DNA of 64,000 nt from NCBI RefSeq assembly GCF_018130505.1, contig NZ_JAFCKH010000010.1, positions 248,001 to 312,000 on the forward strand, in the 5' to 3' direction. The notes under the pieces were generated by a model. That model was not told where the DNA came from. It searched no databases and saw only the letters and a list, made by a program, of their open reading frames with translations. Source of the DNA: Bradyrhizobium tropiciagri. GTDB taxonomy: Bacteria > Pseudomonadota > Alphaproteobacteria > Rhizobiales > Xanthobacteraceae. This document shows, one piece after another, positions 34,047 to 43,468 of this stretch (position 1 is the stretch's first letter; every line of letters starts with the position of its first letter). The translations under genes and the position numbers were made by a program.

Positions 34047-34448
34047 ATGTTTTCAAGCCGCGACGCCTTCGAGAACGATGCCTGCCCGGTGGCCGACGAT
34101 CTGCTCGGCCAGATGTACCGCGCCAATCCGAATGGCCTGTCGCTGCTGGTCGCGAACGTCGCGCCGGACGACCGGGCGCGGCTGGCGCTGTTCTGCTACA
34201 AGCGCAGCCATCTGCATGCGCTCGCACTCGCGATCGCCTCGAGCTGCACTGAGCGCGAGTTGATCAATTTCGGCGGCCGCGTCGGCTCCACGCTCTACGC
34301 GCTGGCGCGCGAGCCGGCCCGCACCACGACTGCCTCGCACGGCCACCGCAAGCCGATCACGCTGTCGACCAAGCCGCTCGCAACCTTCGCGCCGATCATC
34401 GACGAGCTCGATGACGAGGATGTGGGTGGCGACGTGGTGACGGTTTAG
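34047..34448 (+). CDS. small soluble protein of unknown function
   Basis: A 133-residue protein of unknown family. The middle part is helical (ARLALFCYKRSHLHALALAIASSCTERELINFGGRVGSTLYALARE), the end is acidic (IIDELDDEDVGGDVV). The ATG at 34047 is supported by the purine-rich GAGGGGG about ten bases upstream. Comparable proteins occur in Bradyrhizobium. It converges on the YkgJ gene 24 bp away. Confidence 0.65.
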   Translation: MFSSRDAFENDACPVADDLLGQMYRANPNGLSLLVANVAPDDRARLALFCYKRSHLHALALAIASSCTERELINFGGRVGSTLYALAREPARTTTASHGHRKPITLSTKPLATFAPIIDELDDEDVGGDVVTV

Positions 34449-34472
34449 GGCTCGATCACTTCTCACGCGTCT

Positions 34473-34793
34473 CTAGATCACCGGCAGTCCGTGTCGGCGC
34501 CGCGCCATCGCGCATTCGGCATCGCCCGGCATGCAGGTGCGGCACACCTCCGGCCGCACTGCATAGATAGTGCAGCACGTCGCCTCGCCGACCTTGCCCG
34601 ACAGCGCCGCGCAGCGGTCGCCGTCGCAGCGCATGCCTGATTGGCGCGCGTTGACGAGCTCGGGTGGAATCAGATCGAGCTGGTCGTCGTCTTCGATGGT
34701 GAAGCGCGGCCAGTTCTCCGAATAGCTGCAGCAGGCGCCGCAGGACTGGCAGGGGCTCGCTTCTGCCGATTCGATTTCGCGATCAACCATCAC
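34473..34793 (-). CDS. YkgJ-family cysteine cluster protein
   Basis: A 106-residue protein with the cysteine pattern CQSCGACC near residue 15, then CDGDRCAAL, CCTIYAVRPEVCRTC and a final C in DAEC. This is the YkgJ/UPF0153 zinc or iron-sulfur cluster pattern; function unknown. Its start overlaps the stop of the WYL regulator by four bases, so it is translated as the second gene of that operon. A cysteine-cluster protein co-expressed with a regulator could sense metal or redox state, by inference only. Confidence 0.85.
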   Translation of the reverse strand: MMVDREIESAEASPCQSCGACCSYSENWPRFTIEDDDQLDLIPPELVNARQSGMRCDGDRCAALSGKVGEATCCTIYAVRPEVCRTCMPGDAECAMARRRHGLPVI

Positions 34794-35488
34794 GTCACCT
34801 TCGGCGCTTCCCAGACCAGGCTGCGCCGCCAGCGCGCCCGGAGCAGATCGCGCCTTTCAGGGTATTTCTCCTCGTGATAGGTCGCGGTCACCACGCGGTC
34901 GGTGCGGAAGCTGCGAAAATCCTTGCGCAGCTCGCACCAGGCCGCGAGCAGCCGCGTCGCCTCGTGATAGCCGACCGCGATCGGCCAGATCGTGCGCTCG
35001 GAATCGCGGCCGTGCTCGTCACGGTAGTTCAGCGTGATCTTCTTGCCTTCGTGGATCTGGCTGCGCGTCTTCACCATGTCGATGCGGTCGGGCTCCCGGT
35101 TCCAGGCCGAGCGGGCGCGGCTCGCGGGCTCCAGCACGAACGGCCGCAGCCGGTCCGGCACGGTCTCGGCGATCTTGGCCATCAGGTCCTCGGCGGCGCG
35201 TGCCAGCGCCGGATCGGCATGGCCGACCACCCATTGCGCGCCGAGCACGCAGGCCTCGATCTCGTCGGGTGTCAGCATCAATGGCGGCAGGTCGAAACCC
35301 TTCTCGAGGATGTAGCCCATGCCGGCCTCGCCGCGGATCGGCACCCGCTGCTCGATCAGGCTGGCGATGTCGCGATAGATGGTGCGCTTCGACGTCTCGA
35401 GCTCGGCCGCGATCGCGTCCGCGGTGAGGGGTTTGCGGGTGCGGCGGAGCACCTGGATGATCTGAAACAGCCGGTCGGCGCGTCTCAT
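34790..35488 (-). CDS. WYL-domain transcriptional regulator (YafY type)
   Basis: A 232-residue regulator: winged helix MRRADRLFQIIQVLRRTRKPLTADAIAAELETSKRTIYRDIASLIEQ (residues 1-46), wing region VPIRGEAGMGYILEKG, then a WYL domain (ITLNYRDEHGRDSERTIWPIAVGYHEATRLLAAWCELRKDFRSFRTDRV). It is divergent from the 35645 gene. Two copies of one 24-bp operator occur nearby, one in the shared promoter region and one before the GST-like gene, making this protein their natural ligand. The C-terminal WCX extension is short compared with the 18743 regulator. Confidence 0.9.
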   Translation of the reverse strand: MRRADRLFQIIQVLRRTRKPLTADAIAAELETSKRTIYRDIASLIEQRVPIRGEAGMGYILEKGFDLPPLMLTPDEIEACVLGAQWVVGHADPALARAAEDLMAKIAETVPDRLRPFVLEPASRARSAWNREPDRIDMVKTRSQIHEGKKITLNYRDEHGRDSERTIWPIAVGYHEATRLLAAWCELRKDFRSFRTDRVVTATYHEEKYPERRDLLRARWRRSLVWEAPKVT

Positions 35489-35574
35489 CTGAATTCTCTT
35501 ACGTCTCTTGGTCGCTCGATCGGCAGCTCGCCCGGTCCGGCGGTCTGCCGACATTTTCGGATCCCGCCGCGCTG

Positions 35575-35598
35575 CTGCTGACAGCATGTTGGCAGCAG
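35575..35598. promoter_or_regulatory. WYL operator copy 1
   Basis: CTGCTGACA-N6-TGGCAGCAG (spacer GCATGT), an inverted repeat with one mismatched position per arm. It lies 46 bp upstream of the small gene at 35645 and 86 bp upstream of the divergent regulator. The same arms recur exactly at 35872-35895. Confidence 0.78.
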
Positions 35599-35644
35599 GC
35601 GGGGGCTATACCCGGACAACACCTCAAATGAAGGGAATTTGTCC

Positions 35645-35878
35645 ATGACGAATCTTGATGAACTCGATTTCCGGCAGGCGCAGAGCTCCGCGCTGGAACA
35701 AATGATCACGGTCTACTCCGCCTCCGGCGACATGCGCTGGGCCTTGGTTGTGCTGCTCGCGCAATCGGTTGCCGCGGCGTGGTCGTACGGGCGGGCGCGG
35801 GTGAGCAAGCGTGTCAGCGAGGCGGTTCGCCGCCTCGCTCCCGCCCGCACCCTCAGCAGTGAATGCCACTACTGCTGA
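35645..35878 (+). CDS. small single-helix membrane protein between two operators
   Basis: A 77-residue protein with one hydrophobic segment (RWALVVLLAQSVAAAWSYG, about residues 31-49), a polar N-terminus rich in Gln and Glu, and a basic amphipathic C-terminus (ARVSKRVSEAVRRLAPAR) ending in Tyr-Cys. No family recognised. The ATG has AAGGGA eight bases upstream. The stop codon and the last two codons lie inside the second operator, so the frame was shaped together with a regulatory site. It may be a small regulatory or quality-control peptide of this module, which is inference. Confidence 0.55.
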   Translation: MTNLDELDFRQAQSSALEQMITVYSASGDMRWALVVLLAQSVAAAWSYGRARVSKRVSEAVRRLAPARTLSSECHYC

Positions 35879-35895
35879 CACCATGGTGGCAGCAG
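35872..35895 (+). promoter_or_regulatory. WYL operator copy 2
   Basis: CTGCTGACA-N6-TGGCAGCAG (spacer CCATGG), arms identical to copy 1. It lies 45 bp upstream of the GST-like gene, the same geometry as copy 1 to the small gene. It overlaps the stop codon of the small gene (35876-35878). Confidence 0.78.
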
Positions 35896-35940
35896 GGGGA
35901 CGCTAGCCTCGATTTACGACCAGGCAATCAGGAGCTTCAT

Positions 35941-36672
35941 ATGATTACGCTTTTTGGTTTCGGCACGGGGTTCGGCCTGCCCGAGATCAGCCCCTTCGTG
36001 ACCAAGACCGAAGTCCAGCTCAAGATGGCCGGGCTGCCCTACGTCAAGGAAAAGGCGATGCCGCCGGCTTCTCCCAAGGGCCAGCTGCCGTTCATGACCG
36101 ATGACGGCGAGACGATTGCCGATTCGACCTTCATCCGCGCCCATATCGAGGGCAAATACGGTTTCGACTTCGACGCGCCGCTCAGCCTGCAGGCACGCGC
36201 GCAAGCCTGGGCGTTCGAGCGCATGATCGAGCATCACGTCTACTGGGCGCTGGTCGGCGCGCGCTGGGTCGACGACACCAATTTCGCCAAGGGGCCGGCG
36301 CATTTCTTCGACGGCGCGCCCGATCACATGCGCGACAAGATGCGCGAGGATGCCCAGTTCCGCGTCGCCGAGAACTATCTGCTCAGCGGTCTTGGCCGTC
36401 ACGCGCCCGACGAGGACGTCGATCTCGCGGTCAGGTCGCTGTTCGCGCTGTCGGTCCAGCTCGGCGACAAGCCCTATCTGATGGGCAAGACGCCGTGCGG
36501 CACCGACGCCACCGCGTTCGGAGCGATTGCGGGAATTCTGACGCCGTTCTTCGATTCGCCGCTGCGCAGTCGTGTCGAGAAGTTCGATAACCTGACGGCC
36601 TATGTCGACCGGATGATGCTGCAATATTATCCGGAGTTCGCCTGGGCGCCGTTACAGCAGCAGGCTGCTTAA
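35941..36672 (+). CDS. glutathione S-transferase family protein (metaxin-like)
   Basis: A 243-residue GST-fold protein. It starts MITLFGFGTGFGLPEISPFVTKTEVQLKMAGLPYVKE, the thioredoxin-like strand-helix with SPFVTK in place of the usual Ser/Tyr-containing CPYV-like site. The helical domain has ALSVQLGDKPYLMGKTPCGTDATAFGAIA and EFAWAP. This pattern is that of the Tom37/metaxin-like GST subgroup. The start is supported by CAGGAG six bases upstream. Its promoter holds WYL operator copy 2. The last bases overlap the stop of the convergent PPOX gene. Confidence 0.87.
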   Translation: MITLFGFGTGFGLPEISPFVTKTEVQLKMAGLPYVKEKAMPPASPKGQLPFMTDDGETIADSTFIRAHIEGKYGFDFDAPLSLQARAQAWAFERMIEHHVYWALVGARWVDDTNFAKGPAHFFDGAPDHMRDKMREDAQFRVAENYLLSGLGRHAPDEDVDLAVRSLFALSVQLGDKPYLMGKTPCGTDATAFGAIAGILTPFFDSPLRSRVEKFDNLTAYVDRMMLQYYPEFAWAPLQQQAA

Positions 36673-37301
36673 CCTGCCGCGGGCGCGGGCTGGCCCTTCA
36701 ATGCGGCCAGCTCGGCCTCGAGCTCGGCGATCCGCGCATCACGCGAGCCCAGCGCAGCCGCGACATCGGCTGCGTCGAACTTCTGCGGAATGTGCTGCGG
36801 GCAGTTGGTGTCCCACGCCTCGACCTTGAACACGATCACCTGCTCCGGCCGCGCGCGGTAGCCCTGCGGCATCAGTGCGCGCGTCATTGCCGGATCATCC
36901 TCCACGACGCGCGCCTCGCCCCACAGCTTGACGCGGCGGCGATGCGCATAGTCCATCACGAAGATGTAGGCCTTCGGGTTCTCCGAGAGATTGCCCTGCG
37001 TGATGAATTGCCGGTTACCGGCATAGTCGGCGAACGCGATCGTCGACTTGTCGAGGATCTTGATGAAGCCGGCCGGCCCGCCGCGGTGCTGGATATAGGG
37101 CTGGCCGTCGGCCGATGCGGTCGCAAGATAGAAGCTGTTGGCACCCGCAAGCAACGCCGCGAGGTTCTGGTCGATCTCGGTGCGGAAGCCGCCGCTCGCC
37201 TCCATCTCGGCGTAGCCGTCGCGCGAGCCCTTGCGGCTCTGGATCGCCTTCACCGCCGGGCTGAACGCGACATCGCTGGAAATGGCATGAATGTCTGACA
37301 T
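36669..37301 (-). CDS. pyridoxamine 5'-phosphate oxidase-fold flavoprotein
   Basis: A 210-residue split-barrel protein of the PPOX family: AEMEASGGFRTEIDQNLAALLAGANSFYLATASADGQPYIQHRGGPAGFIKILDKSTIAFADYAGNRQ is the FMN-binding core, and AYIFVMDYAHRRRVKLWGEARVVEDD the second. It should use FMN or F420 with an unknown substrate. The C-terminus is a short helix. The start at MSDIHAIS is supported by AAGGGAGA just upstream. It is divergent from a LysR regulator, its likely controller. Confidence 0.87.
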   Translation of the reverse strand: MSDIHAISSDVAFSPAVKAIQSRKGSRDGYAEMEASGGFRTEIDQNLAALLAGANSFYLATASADGQPYIQHRGGPAGFIKILDKSTIAFADYAGNRQFITQGNLSENPKAYIFVMDYAHRRRVKLWGEARVVEDDPAMTRALMPQGYRARPEQVIVFKVEAWDTNCPQHIPQKFDAADVAAALGSRDARIAELEAELAALKGQPAPAAG

Positions 37302-37372
37302 CTGAGTCTCCCTTAACGGGCGCCATTCACGGCCGTCCTTCACTCCGTAAGATGGACGTTTCCATATTCTAA

Positions 37373-37389
37373 TCAATCTGGATGATTGA
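37373..37389. promoter_or_regulatory. dyad in the PPOX/LysR divergent promoter
   Basis: Perfect 6-bp arms TCAATC and GATTGA separated by TGGAT, 32 bp upstream of the LysR start and 71 bp upstream of the PPOX start. A LysR-type binding site is the natural reading; contact by the neighbouring regulator is inferred. Confidence 0.5.
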
Positions 37390-37421
37390 CACTTCACTAT
37401 TGCTGATTATGCAATGGTCTC

Positions 37422-38315
37422 ATGGATCGTCTCGATGCCATGCAGGCCTTCGTCGCCGTGGCCGACCTGCAGGGCTTTGCTCCCGCGGCGCGCAAGCTCG
37501 GCCTTTCGCCCTCGGCCGTCACGCGGCTGATCGCGGCACTGGAGGAGCGGCTCGGCGCGCGGCTGCTGCAGCGGACCACCCGCCAGGTGACGCTGACGGA
37601 TGCCGGTTCGCGCTACCTCGAGCGGGCGCGCCGCATCCTCGCCGACGTCGATGAGGCCGAGGACGCCATCGAGGGCGAACGGACCCGTCCCGAGGGCCGG
37701 CTGGTGATCTCGGCGCCGTTCGGCTTCGGCCGGCTGCATGTCAGTCCGGTCGTGACCGCCTATCTGAAGCGCTATCCGGATGTCGGCGTCGACCTGCGCC
37801 TGTCGGACCGCCGGATCAACCTCGTCGAGGACGGCGTCGACCTCGCGGTCCGGATCGGCCATCTGCCTGATTCGACGTTGGTGGCGCGGCATGTCGGCCA
37901 GATGCGCCGGATCGTGGTGGCGTCGGCCGGCTACCTCAAGCGCCGCGGCGAGCCGAAGCGGCCCGCGGACCTCACGGCCCATGACACCATCCAGTTCGGC
38001 GCCATGACCGCGGAGCCGGACTGGCGCTTCGTCGAGGACGGGCGCGAGGTCCGCGTCGGCCCTTTGCCGCGCTTCACCAGCAACAGCTCGGATGCCGCGA
38101 TCCAGTATGCCGAGCAGGATGGCGGGTTGACGCGGGTGATGGCGTACCAGGCCGCCGAATCGCTCAAGGCCGGTCGGCTGAAAATCGTGCTCGCGCAATT
38201 CGAGCAGCCGGCGGTGCCGATCCACGTCGTCTATCCGACGACGCGGCTGCTCTCGGCCAAGGTGCGCACCTTCATCGATCTCGTGACCGAGATCACCGAC
38301 TGGCATTTCGGCTAG
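37422..38315 (+). CDS. LysR-family transcriptional regulator
   Basis: A 297-residue LysR-type regulator with the N-terminal winged helix MDRLDAMQAFVAVADLQGFAPAARKLGLSPSAVTRLIAALEERLGARLLQRTTRQVTLTDAG (residues 1-62) and a periplasmic-binding-like effector domain (GRLVISAPFGFGRLHVSPVVTAYLKRYPDVGVDLRLSDRRINLVEDGVDLAVRIG). It is divergent from the PPOX gene with a dyad between. This subgroup commonly activates flavoprotein or reductase genes next to it. Effector unknown. Confidence 0.92.
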   Translation: MDRLDAMQAFVAVADLQGFAPAARKLGLSPSAVTRLIAALEERLGARLLQRTTRQVTLTDAGSRYLERARRILADVDEAEDAIEGERTRPEGRLVISAPFGFGRLHVSPVVTAYLKRYPDVGVDLRLSDRRINLVEDGVDLAVRIGHLPDSTLVARHVGQMRRIVVASAGYLKRRGEPKRPADLTAHDTIQFGAMTAEPDWRFVEDGREVRVGPLPRFTSNSSDAAIQYAEQDGGLTRVMAYQAAESLKAGRLKIVLAQFEQPAVPIHVVYPTTRLLSAKVRTFIDLVTEITDWHFG

Positions 38316-38373
38316 CTTCTTGTTTGACGCGTTTTCTTCACGCGAACCGGTGCCCACTTCGCTTGAAAACGCC

Positions 38374-38823
38374 TTAGGTCTCCTTCTTCGGCACCACGCG
38401 GAACGTGCCGTTGGCGCGGGCGATCGTCATGTCGTCGGCCTTGATCAGGCACTGCGCGAAGCAGATCGTGCTGCCGGTCTTGATCACGTCGCTCTCGACC
38501 GCGAGCCACTGCCCGATATTCGCGGTGCCGACGAAATCGACCGCCAGCGAGATCGTCACGAATGTGGTGCGCCAGCCGGTGGCCTGCGCGCAGCTATAGC
38601 CCATCGCATTGTCGGCGAGCGCCGCGATCAGCCCGCCATGGATCAGGCCGCGGCCATTGGTGTGCGGCCGTGCCAGCCGCAACCCGATGACGACGGCCTT
38701 GTCGGTCTTCTTGGCGTAGAGCGGTTCCCAGGGTTCGGTGAGCGGGCTCTTGCGGAAATGCGGCTCGAAGCCTTCCGGGACATTCTGGGGAATGTCGGTC
38801 ACGACGGATGCATCGGTGGTCAT
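38374..38823 (-). CDS. PaaI-type hotdog thioesterase
   Basis: A 149-residue hotdog-fold protein with the PaaI-type motif NGRGLIHGGLIAALADNAMGYSCAQATGWRTTFVTISLAVDFVGTANIGQWLAVESDVIK. The HGG and the following Asp fit the active site of thioesterases acting on aromatic or short acyl-CoA. It is convergent with the LysR gene and stands upstream of pobA-like genes on the same strand order, but a 156-bp gap separates it from pobA, so joint transcription is unlikely. Confidence 0.88.
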   Translation of the reverse strand: MTTDASVVTDIPQNVPEGFEPHFRKSPLTEPWEPLYAKKTDKAVVIGLRLARPHTNGRGLIHGGLIAALADNAMGYSCAQATGWRTTFVTISLAVDFVGTANIGQWLAVESDVIKTGSTICFAQCLIKADDMTIARANGTFRVVPKKET

Positions 38824-38940
38824 CTGAATCTCGCATATGGCGTTGCGTTGCCGCCATTGTCCGCGATGTCGATGACGGTTTCACCGCCTACAAAGTTTTA
38901 AACGGGATTTGCGCCGATGTTTGAAAGCACACCGGGAATG

Positions 38941-38964
38941 GTGGGCACGCTGCGCTTTGCCCAC
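38941..38964. repeat. short hairpin in the pobA-thioesterase gap
   Basis: GTGGGCA at 38941-38947 and TGCCCAC at 38958-38964 enclose CGCTGCGCTT. This is a degenerate member of the GGATGGGCAAAGC palindrome group and could terminate pobA. Confidence 0.5.
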
Positions 38965-38979
38965 CCTGTGGACCTCCCG

Positions 38980-40430
<1,451 letters not shown>

Positions 40431-41453
40431 ATGAGGAAATCGTTGTTGGCGCTGCTCGTGGCCGCGGCCGTCGTGCCGGCGGCTCAGCCTGCTTCGGCGC
40501 AGGACAAGACCGTCAATCTCAAAGTGTCGCTGTGGGTGCCGCCGGCGCATCCGCTGGTGCCGGCGACCAAGGCGTGGGCCGAGGACATCGAGAAGGCCTC
40601 GGGCGGCACCATCAAGGTCACCGTGTTCCCCTCCGAGCAGCTCGGCAAGGCGTTCGACCATTACGACATGGCGCGCGACGGCATTGCCGACGTCACCTAT
40701 GTCAATCCCGGCTATCAGCCCGGCCGCTTCCCGATCGCGGCCGCCGGTCAGCTGCCGTTCACCTTCTCCGACGGCAAGAAGGGCACGCTGGCGCTGAACG
40801 AGTGGTACCACAAATACGCGCCGACCGAGATGAAGGACACCAAGCTCTGCTTCGCCTTCATCCACGATCCTGGCGCGCTGCACGGCAAGAAGAAGATCGT
40901 GCTGCCGAGCGATCTTTCCGGCGTCAAGGTGCGCCCCGCGCAGAGCACGATCGGTGAAATGGTGAAGATGTTCGGCGGCACCAACGTGCAGGCCTCGGCG
41001 CCGGAATCGCGCGATGCGATCGAGCGCGGCGTTGCCGACGAGATCACCTTCCCCTGGGGCTCGATCTTCCTGTTCGGCATCGACAAGGTGGTGAAGTACC
41101 ACATGGACGTGCCGCTGTATTCGACGGTGTTCACCTACAACATGAACCTCGCCAAATACAATTCCATGTCGGACGCGCAGAAGAAGGTGATCGACGATCA
41201 CTGCACGCCGGAATGGGCCTCCAAGGTCACCGATCCCTGGACCGATTTCGAGGCCAACGGCCGCACCAAGATGAAGGCGCTCGAGGGCCATGAGGTCTAT
41301 CAGCTCACCGCCGACCAGCTCGCCGAGTGGAAGAAGGCGGTCAAGCCGCTGCGCGACAGCTGGGCCGAGGCGGTGAAGAAGGCCGGCGGCGACGCCGCCA
41401 AGATCGACGCCGATCTGCAGGCCACGCTGAAGAAGTTCGAGGCGGGGATCTGA
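40431..41453 (+). CDS. dctP: TRAP transporter substrate-binding protein
   Basis: A 340-residue periplasmic DctP-type protein. The signal peptide is MRKSLLALLVAAAVVPAAQPASA. The body has DLKVSLWVPP-like start (VNLKVSLWVPPAHPLVPATKAWAEDIEKASGG), the DctP motif IADVTYVNPGYQPGRFP and the central Arg-containing segment SGVKVRPAQSTIGEMVKMFGGTNVQASAPESRDAIERG that binds a carboxylate. It delivers a carboxylic acid to the DctQM permease. The pobA neighbour makes an aromatic acid likely. Preceded by GGAGAGGAGGAG. Confidence 0.9.
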   Translation: MRKSLLALLVAAAVVPAAQPASAQDKTVNLKVSLWVPPAHPLVPATKAWAEDIEKASGGTIKVTVFPSEQLGKAFDHYDMARDGIADVTYVNPGYQPGRFPIAAAGQLPFTFSDGKKGTLALNEWYHKYAPTEMKDTKLCFAFIHDPGALHGKKKIVLPSDLSGVKVRPAQSTIGEMVKMFGGTNVQASAPESRDAIERGVADEITFPWGSIFLFGIDKVVKYHMDVPLYSTVFTYNMNLAKYNSMSDAQKKVIDDHCTPEWASKVTDPWTDFEANGRTKMKALEGHEVYQLTADQLAEWKKAVKPLRDSWAEAVKKAGGDAAKIDADLQATLKKFEAGI

Positions 41454-41456
41454 GAT

Positions 41457-41552
41457 CGTCATTCCGGGGCGCGCGACGCGCGAACCCGGAATCCCGCTCC
41501 GCAATCTCCAGATTCCGGGTTCGCTCGCGCTCGCGAGCGCCCCGGAATGACG
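41457..41552 (+). repeat. palindromic repeat between dctP and dctQ
   Basis: Arms CGTCATTCCGGGGCGC and GCGCCCCGGAATGACG are perfect, with inner CGCGAACCCGGAATC and GATTCCGGGTTCGCTCGCG. The whole element sits in the 121-bp gap between the binding protein and the permeases, starting at the fourth base after the stop. It would form a strong hairpin in the mRNA. Confidence 0.88.
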
Positions 41553-41574
41553 GCTTCTCACAACGGTCGTTACC

Positions 41575-42141
41575 ATGACTGCCAATTCCGAAGTCTCCCA
41601 AGACGGCGCGATCACCGGCCCACCCGAGCCGGCGCGCAAGAATTTCATGGACCGCTTCATCGACTCGATCGAATGGGTGGCCGCCTTTTTCGTTGGCGTG
41701 GTCGCGCTCAACACCTTCCTCGCGGTGTTCATGCGCAAGTTCTTCGCGGTCACGATCCCCGACTACTACAATTTCGGCCAGTTCCTGCTCGGCATCCTGA
41801 TCTTCTGGGGCATCGCGGCGACCAGCTATCGCGGCACCCACATCACCGTCGATCTGGTCTGGGCCAATGTCAGGCCGCGCTACCAGCGCTGGATCGACAT
41901 CTTCGCGACGCTGGTGCTGCTGTTCGTGGTGACGGTGCAGACCTACACGCTGATCGACAAGGTGATCGACACCAAAAACGGCCACATCGTCACCATGGAT
42001 CTCGGCGTGCCGATCTGGCCGTTCTTCCTGGTGTCGTGGCTCGGCGACGTCTCGGCCGTGCTGCTGATCGCGATCCGCACCTGGCGCCTGATCTTCCATC
42101 CGGAAGAGATCCACGATGCCAAGATCAAGACTGCGGAGTAG
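41575..42141 (+). CDS. dctQ: TRAP transporter small permease
   Basis: A 188-residue four-helix membrane protein of the DctQ family: WVAAFFVGVVALNTFLAVFMRKFFAV, FLLGILIFWGIAATSYRGTHITVDLVW, WIDIFATLVLLFVVTVQTYTL and IWPFFLVSWLGDVSAVLLIAI. The RGTHITVD segment after the second helix is the family signature. It lies six bases before dctM. Confidence 0.9.
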   Translation: MTANSEVSQDGAITGPPEPARKNFMDRFIDSIEWVAAFFVGVVALNTFLAVFMRKFFAVTIPDYYNFGQFLLGILIFWGIAATSYRGTHITVDLVWANVRPRYQRWIDIFATLVLLFVVTVQTYTLIDKVIDTKNGHIVTMDLGVPIWPFFLVSWLGDVSAVLLIAIRTWRLIFHPEEIHDAKIKTAE

Positions 42142-42147
42142 ACGGCC

Positions 42148-43464
42148 ATGAGTCTTGATCTGAGTCCCGAGGCCGTTGCCGTCATCGGCTTTGTCAGCCT
42201 GTTCGTGCTGATGCTGCTCCGCGTTCCCGTCGGCATGGCGATGGGCCTCGTCGGCATCACCGGCTTCGGCTATCTCACCGGCTTCGCGCCGGCGCTGAAG
42301 CTGGTCGGTCAGACCACGATGCGCACGGTGACGGACTATTCCTTCGGCGTGATCCCGATGTTCCTGCTGATGGGCGCTTTCGTGTCGGTCTCGGGCATCA
42401 GCCGCGAGCTGTTCCGCGCCGCCAACACCTTTGTCGGCCATTGGAAGGGCGGCCTCGGCATCGCGACCATCGGCGCCTGCGGCGGCTTTGCCGCGATCTC
42501 CGGCTCCTCGGTCGCGACCGCCGCGACCTTCTCGGCGGTCGCCTATCCCGAGATGCGCCGCTTCGGCTATCCGCAGTCGTTCGCGACCGGCGTGATCGCG
42601 GTCGGCGGCACGCTGGGGGCGATGCTGCCGCCGTCCACCGTGCTCGCGGTCTACGGCATCATCACCCAGCAGGACATTGGAAAACTGTTCATCGCCGGCG
42701 TGGTGCCCGGCCTGCTCGCGATCCTGATGCACATGATCACGATCGGCATCATCGGCATCGCGCGGCCGGGCTTCCTGCCGGCGGGCGTGAAGGCATCGTG
42801 GGGCGAGCGCCTGGTCGCACTGCGCGACGTCTGGTCGCCGCTGCTGCTGTTCCTGTTCGTGATCGGCGGCCTCTATGGCGGGTTCTTCATCCCGACCGAG
42901 GCCGGCGCGGTCGGCGCCGTCGGCGCCTTCATCATCGGTATCCTCCGCGGCAAGCTGACCAGGGACGGCATCCTGCAGTCGCTGCTGCAGGCGACCCGCA
43001 CCGCCGCCGCAGTGTTCACGGTGCTGATCGGCGCGCTCTGTTTCGGCTACTTCCTCACCATCACCCAGACGCCGCAGAACGTCACTGAATTCCTCACCGG
43101 GCTCGGCATCGGTCCCTATGGCGTGTTGGCGCTGATCCTGTTGATGTACCTCGTGCTCGGCTGCCTGATGGACGCGATGGCGATGGTGATCCTCACCGTG
43201 CCGATCGTATTTCCTGTCGTCACCGCGCTCGGCTTCGATCCGATCTGGTTCGGCATTATCATCGTGATGACCGTCGAACTCGGCCTGATCCATCCGCCGG
43301 TCGGCATGAACGTGTTCGTGATCAAGAGCGTGATCAAGGACGTCAACATGTCGACGATCTTCGTCGGCGTGCTGCCCTTCGTGATCACCGACCTGATCCG
43401 GCTGGTGATCCTGATCCTGTTCCCGCTGCTCGCGACCTGGCTGCCGCAACGCATGATAGGTTAG
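42148..43464 (+). CDS. dctM: TRAP transporter large permease
   Basis: A 438-residue DctM-type permease with about 12 hydrophobic segments and the family patterns LLMGAFVSVSGISRELF, CGGFAAISGSSVATAATFSAVAYPEMRRFGY, GGTLGAMLPPSTVLAVYGIITQQDIGKLF and IPTEAGAVGAVGAFI. It translocates the substrate with sodium. It completes a standard DctPQM set for one acid substrate; the last gene of the run, a DUF3237 protein, follows by four bases. Confidence 0.93.
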   Translation: MSLDLSPEAVAVIGFVSLFVLMLLRVPVGMAMGLVGITGFGYLTGFAPALKLVGQTTMRTVTDYSFGVIPMFLLMGAFVSVSGISRELFRAANTFVGHWKGGLGIATIGACGGFAAISGSSVATAATFSAVAYPEMRRFGYPQSFATGVIAVGGTLGAMLPPSTVLAVYGIITQQDIGKLFIAGVVPGLLAILMHMITIGIIGIARPGFLPAGVKASWGERLVALRDVWSPLLLFLFVIGGLYGGFFIPTEAGAVGAVGAFIIGILRGKLTRDGILQSLLQATRTAAAVFTVLIGALCFGYFLTITQTPQNVTEFLTGLGIGPYGVLALILLMYLVLGCLMDAMAMVILTVPIVFPVVTALGFDPIWFGIIIVMTVELGLIHPPVGMNVFVIKSVIKDVNMSTIFVGVLPFVITDLIRLVILILFPLLATWLPQRMIG

Positions 43465-43468
43465 CTCA

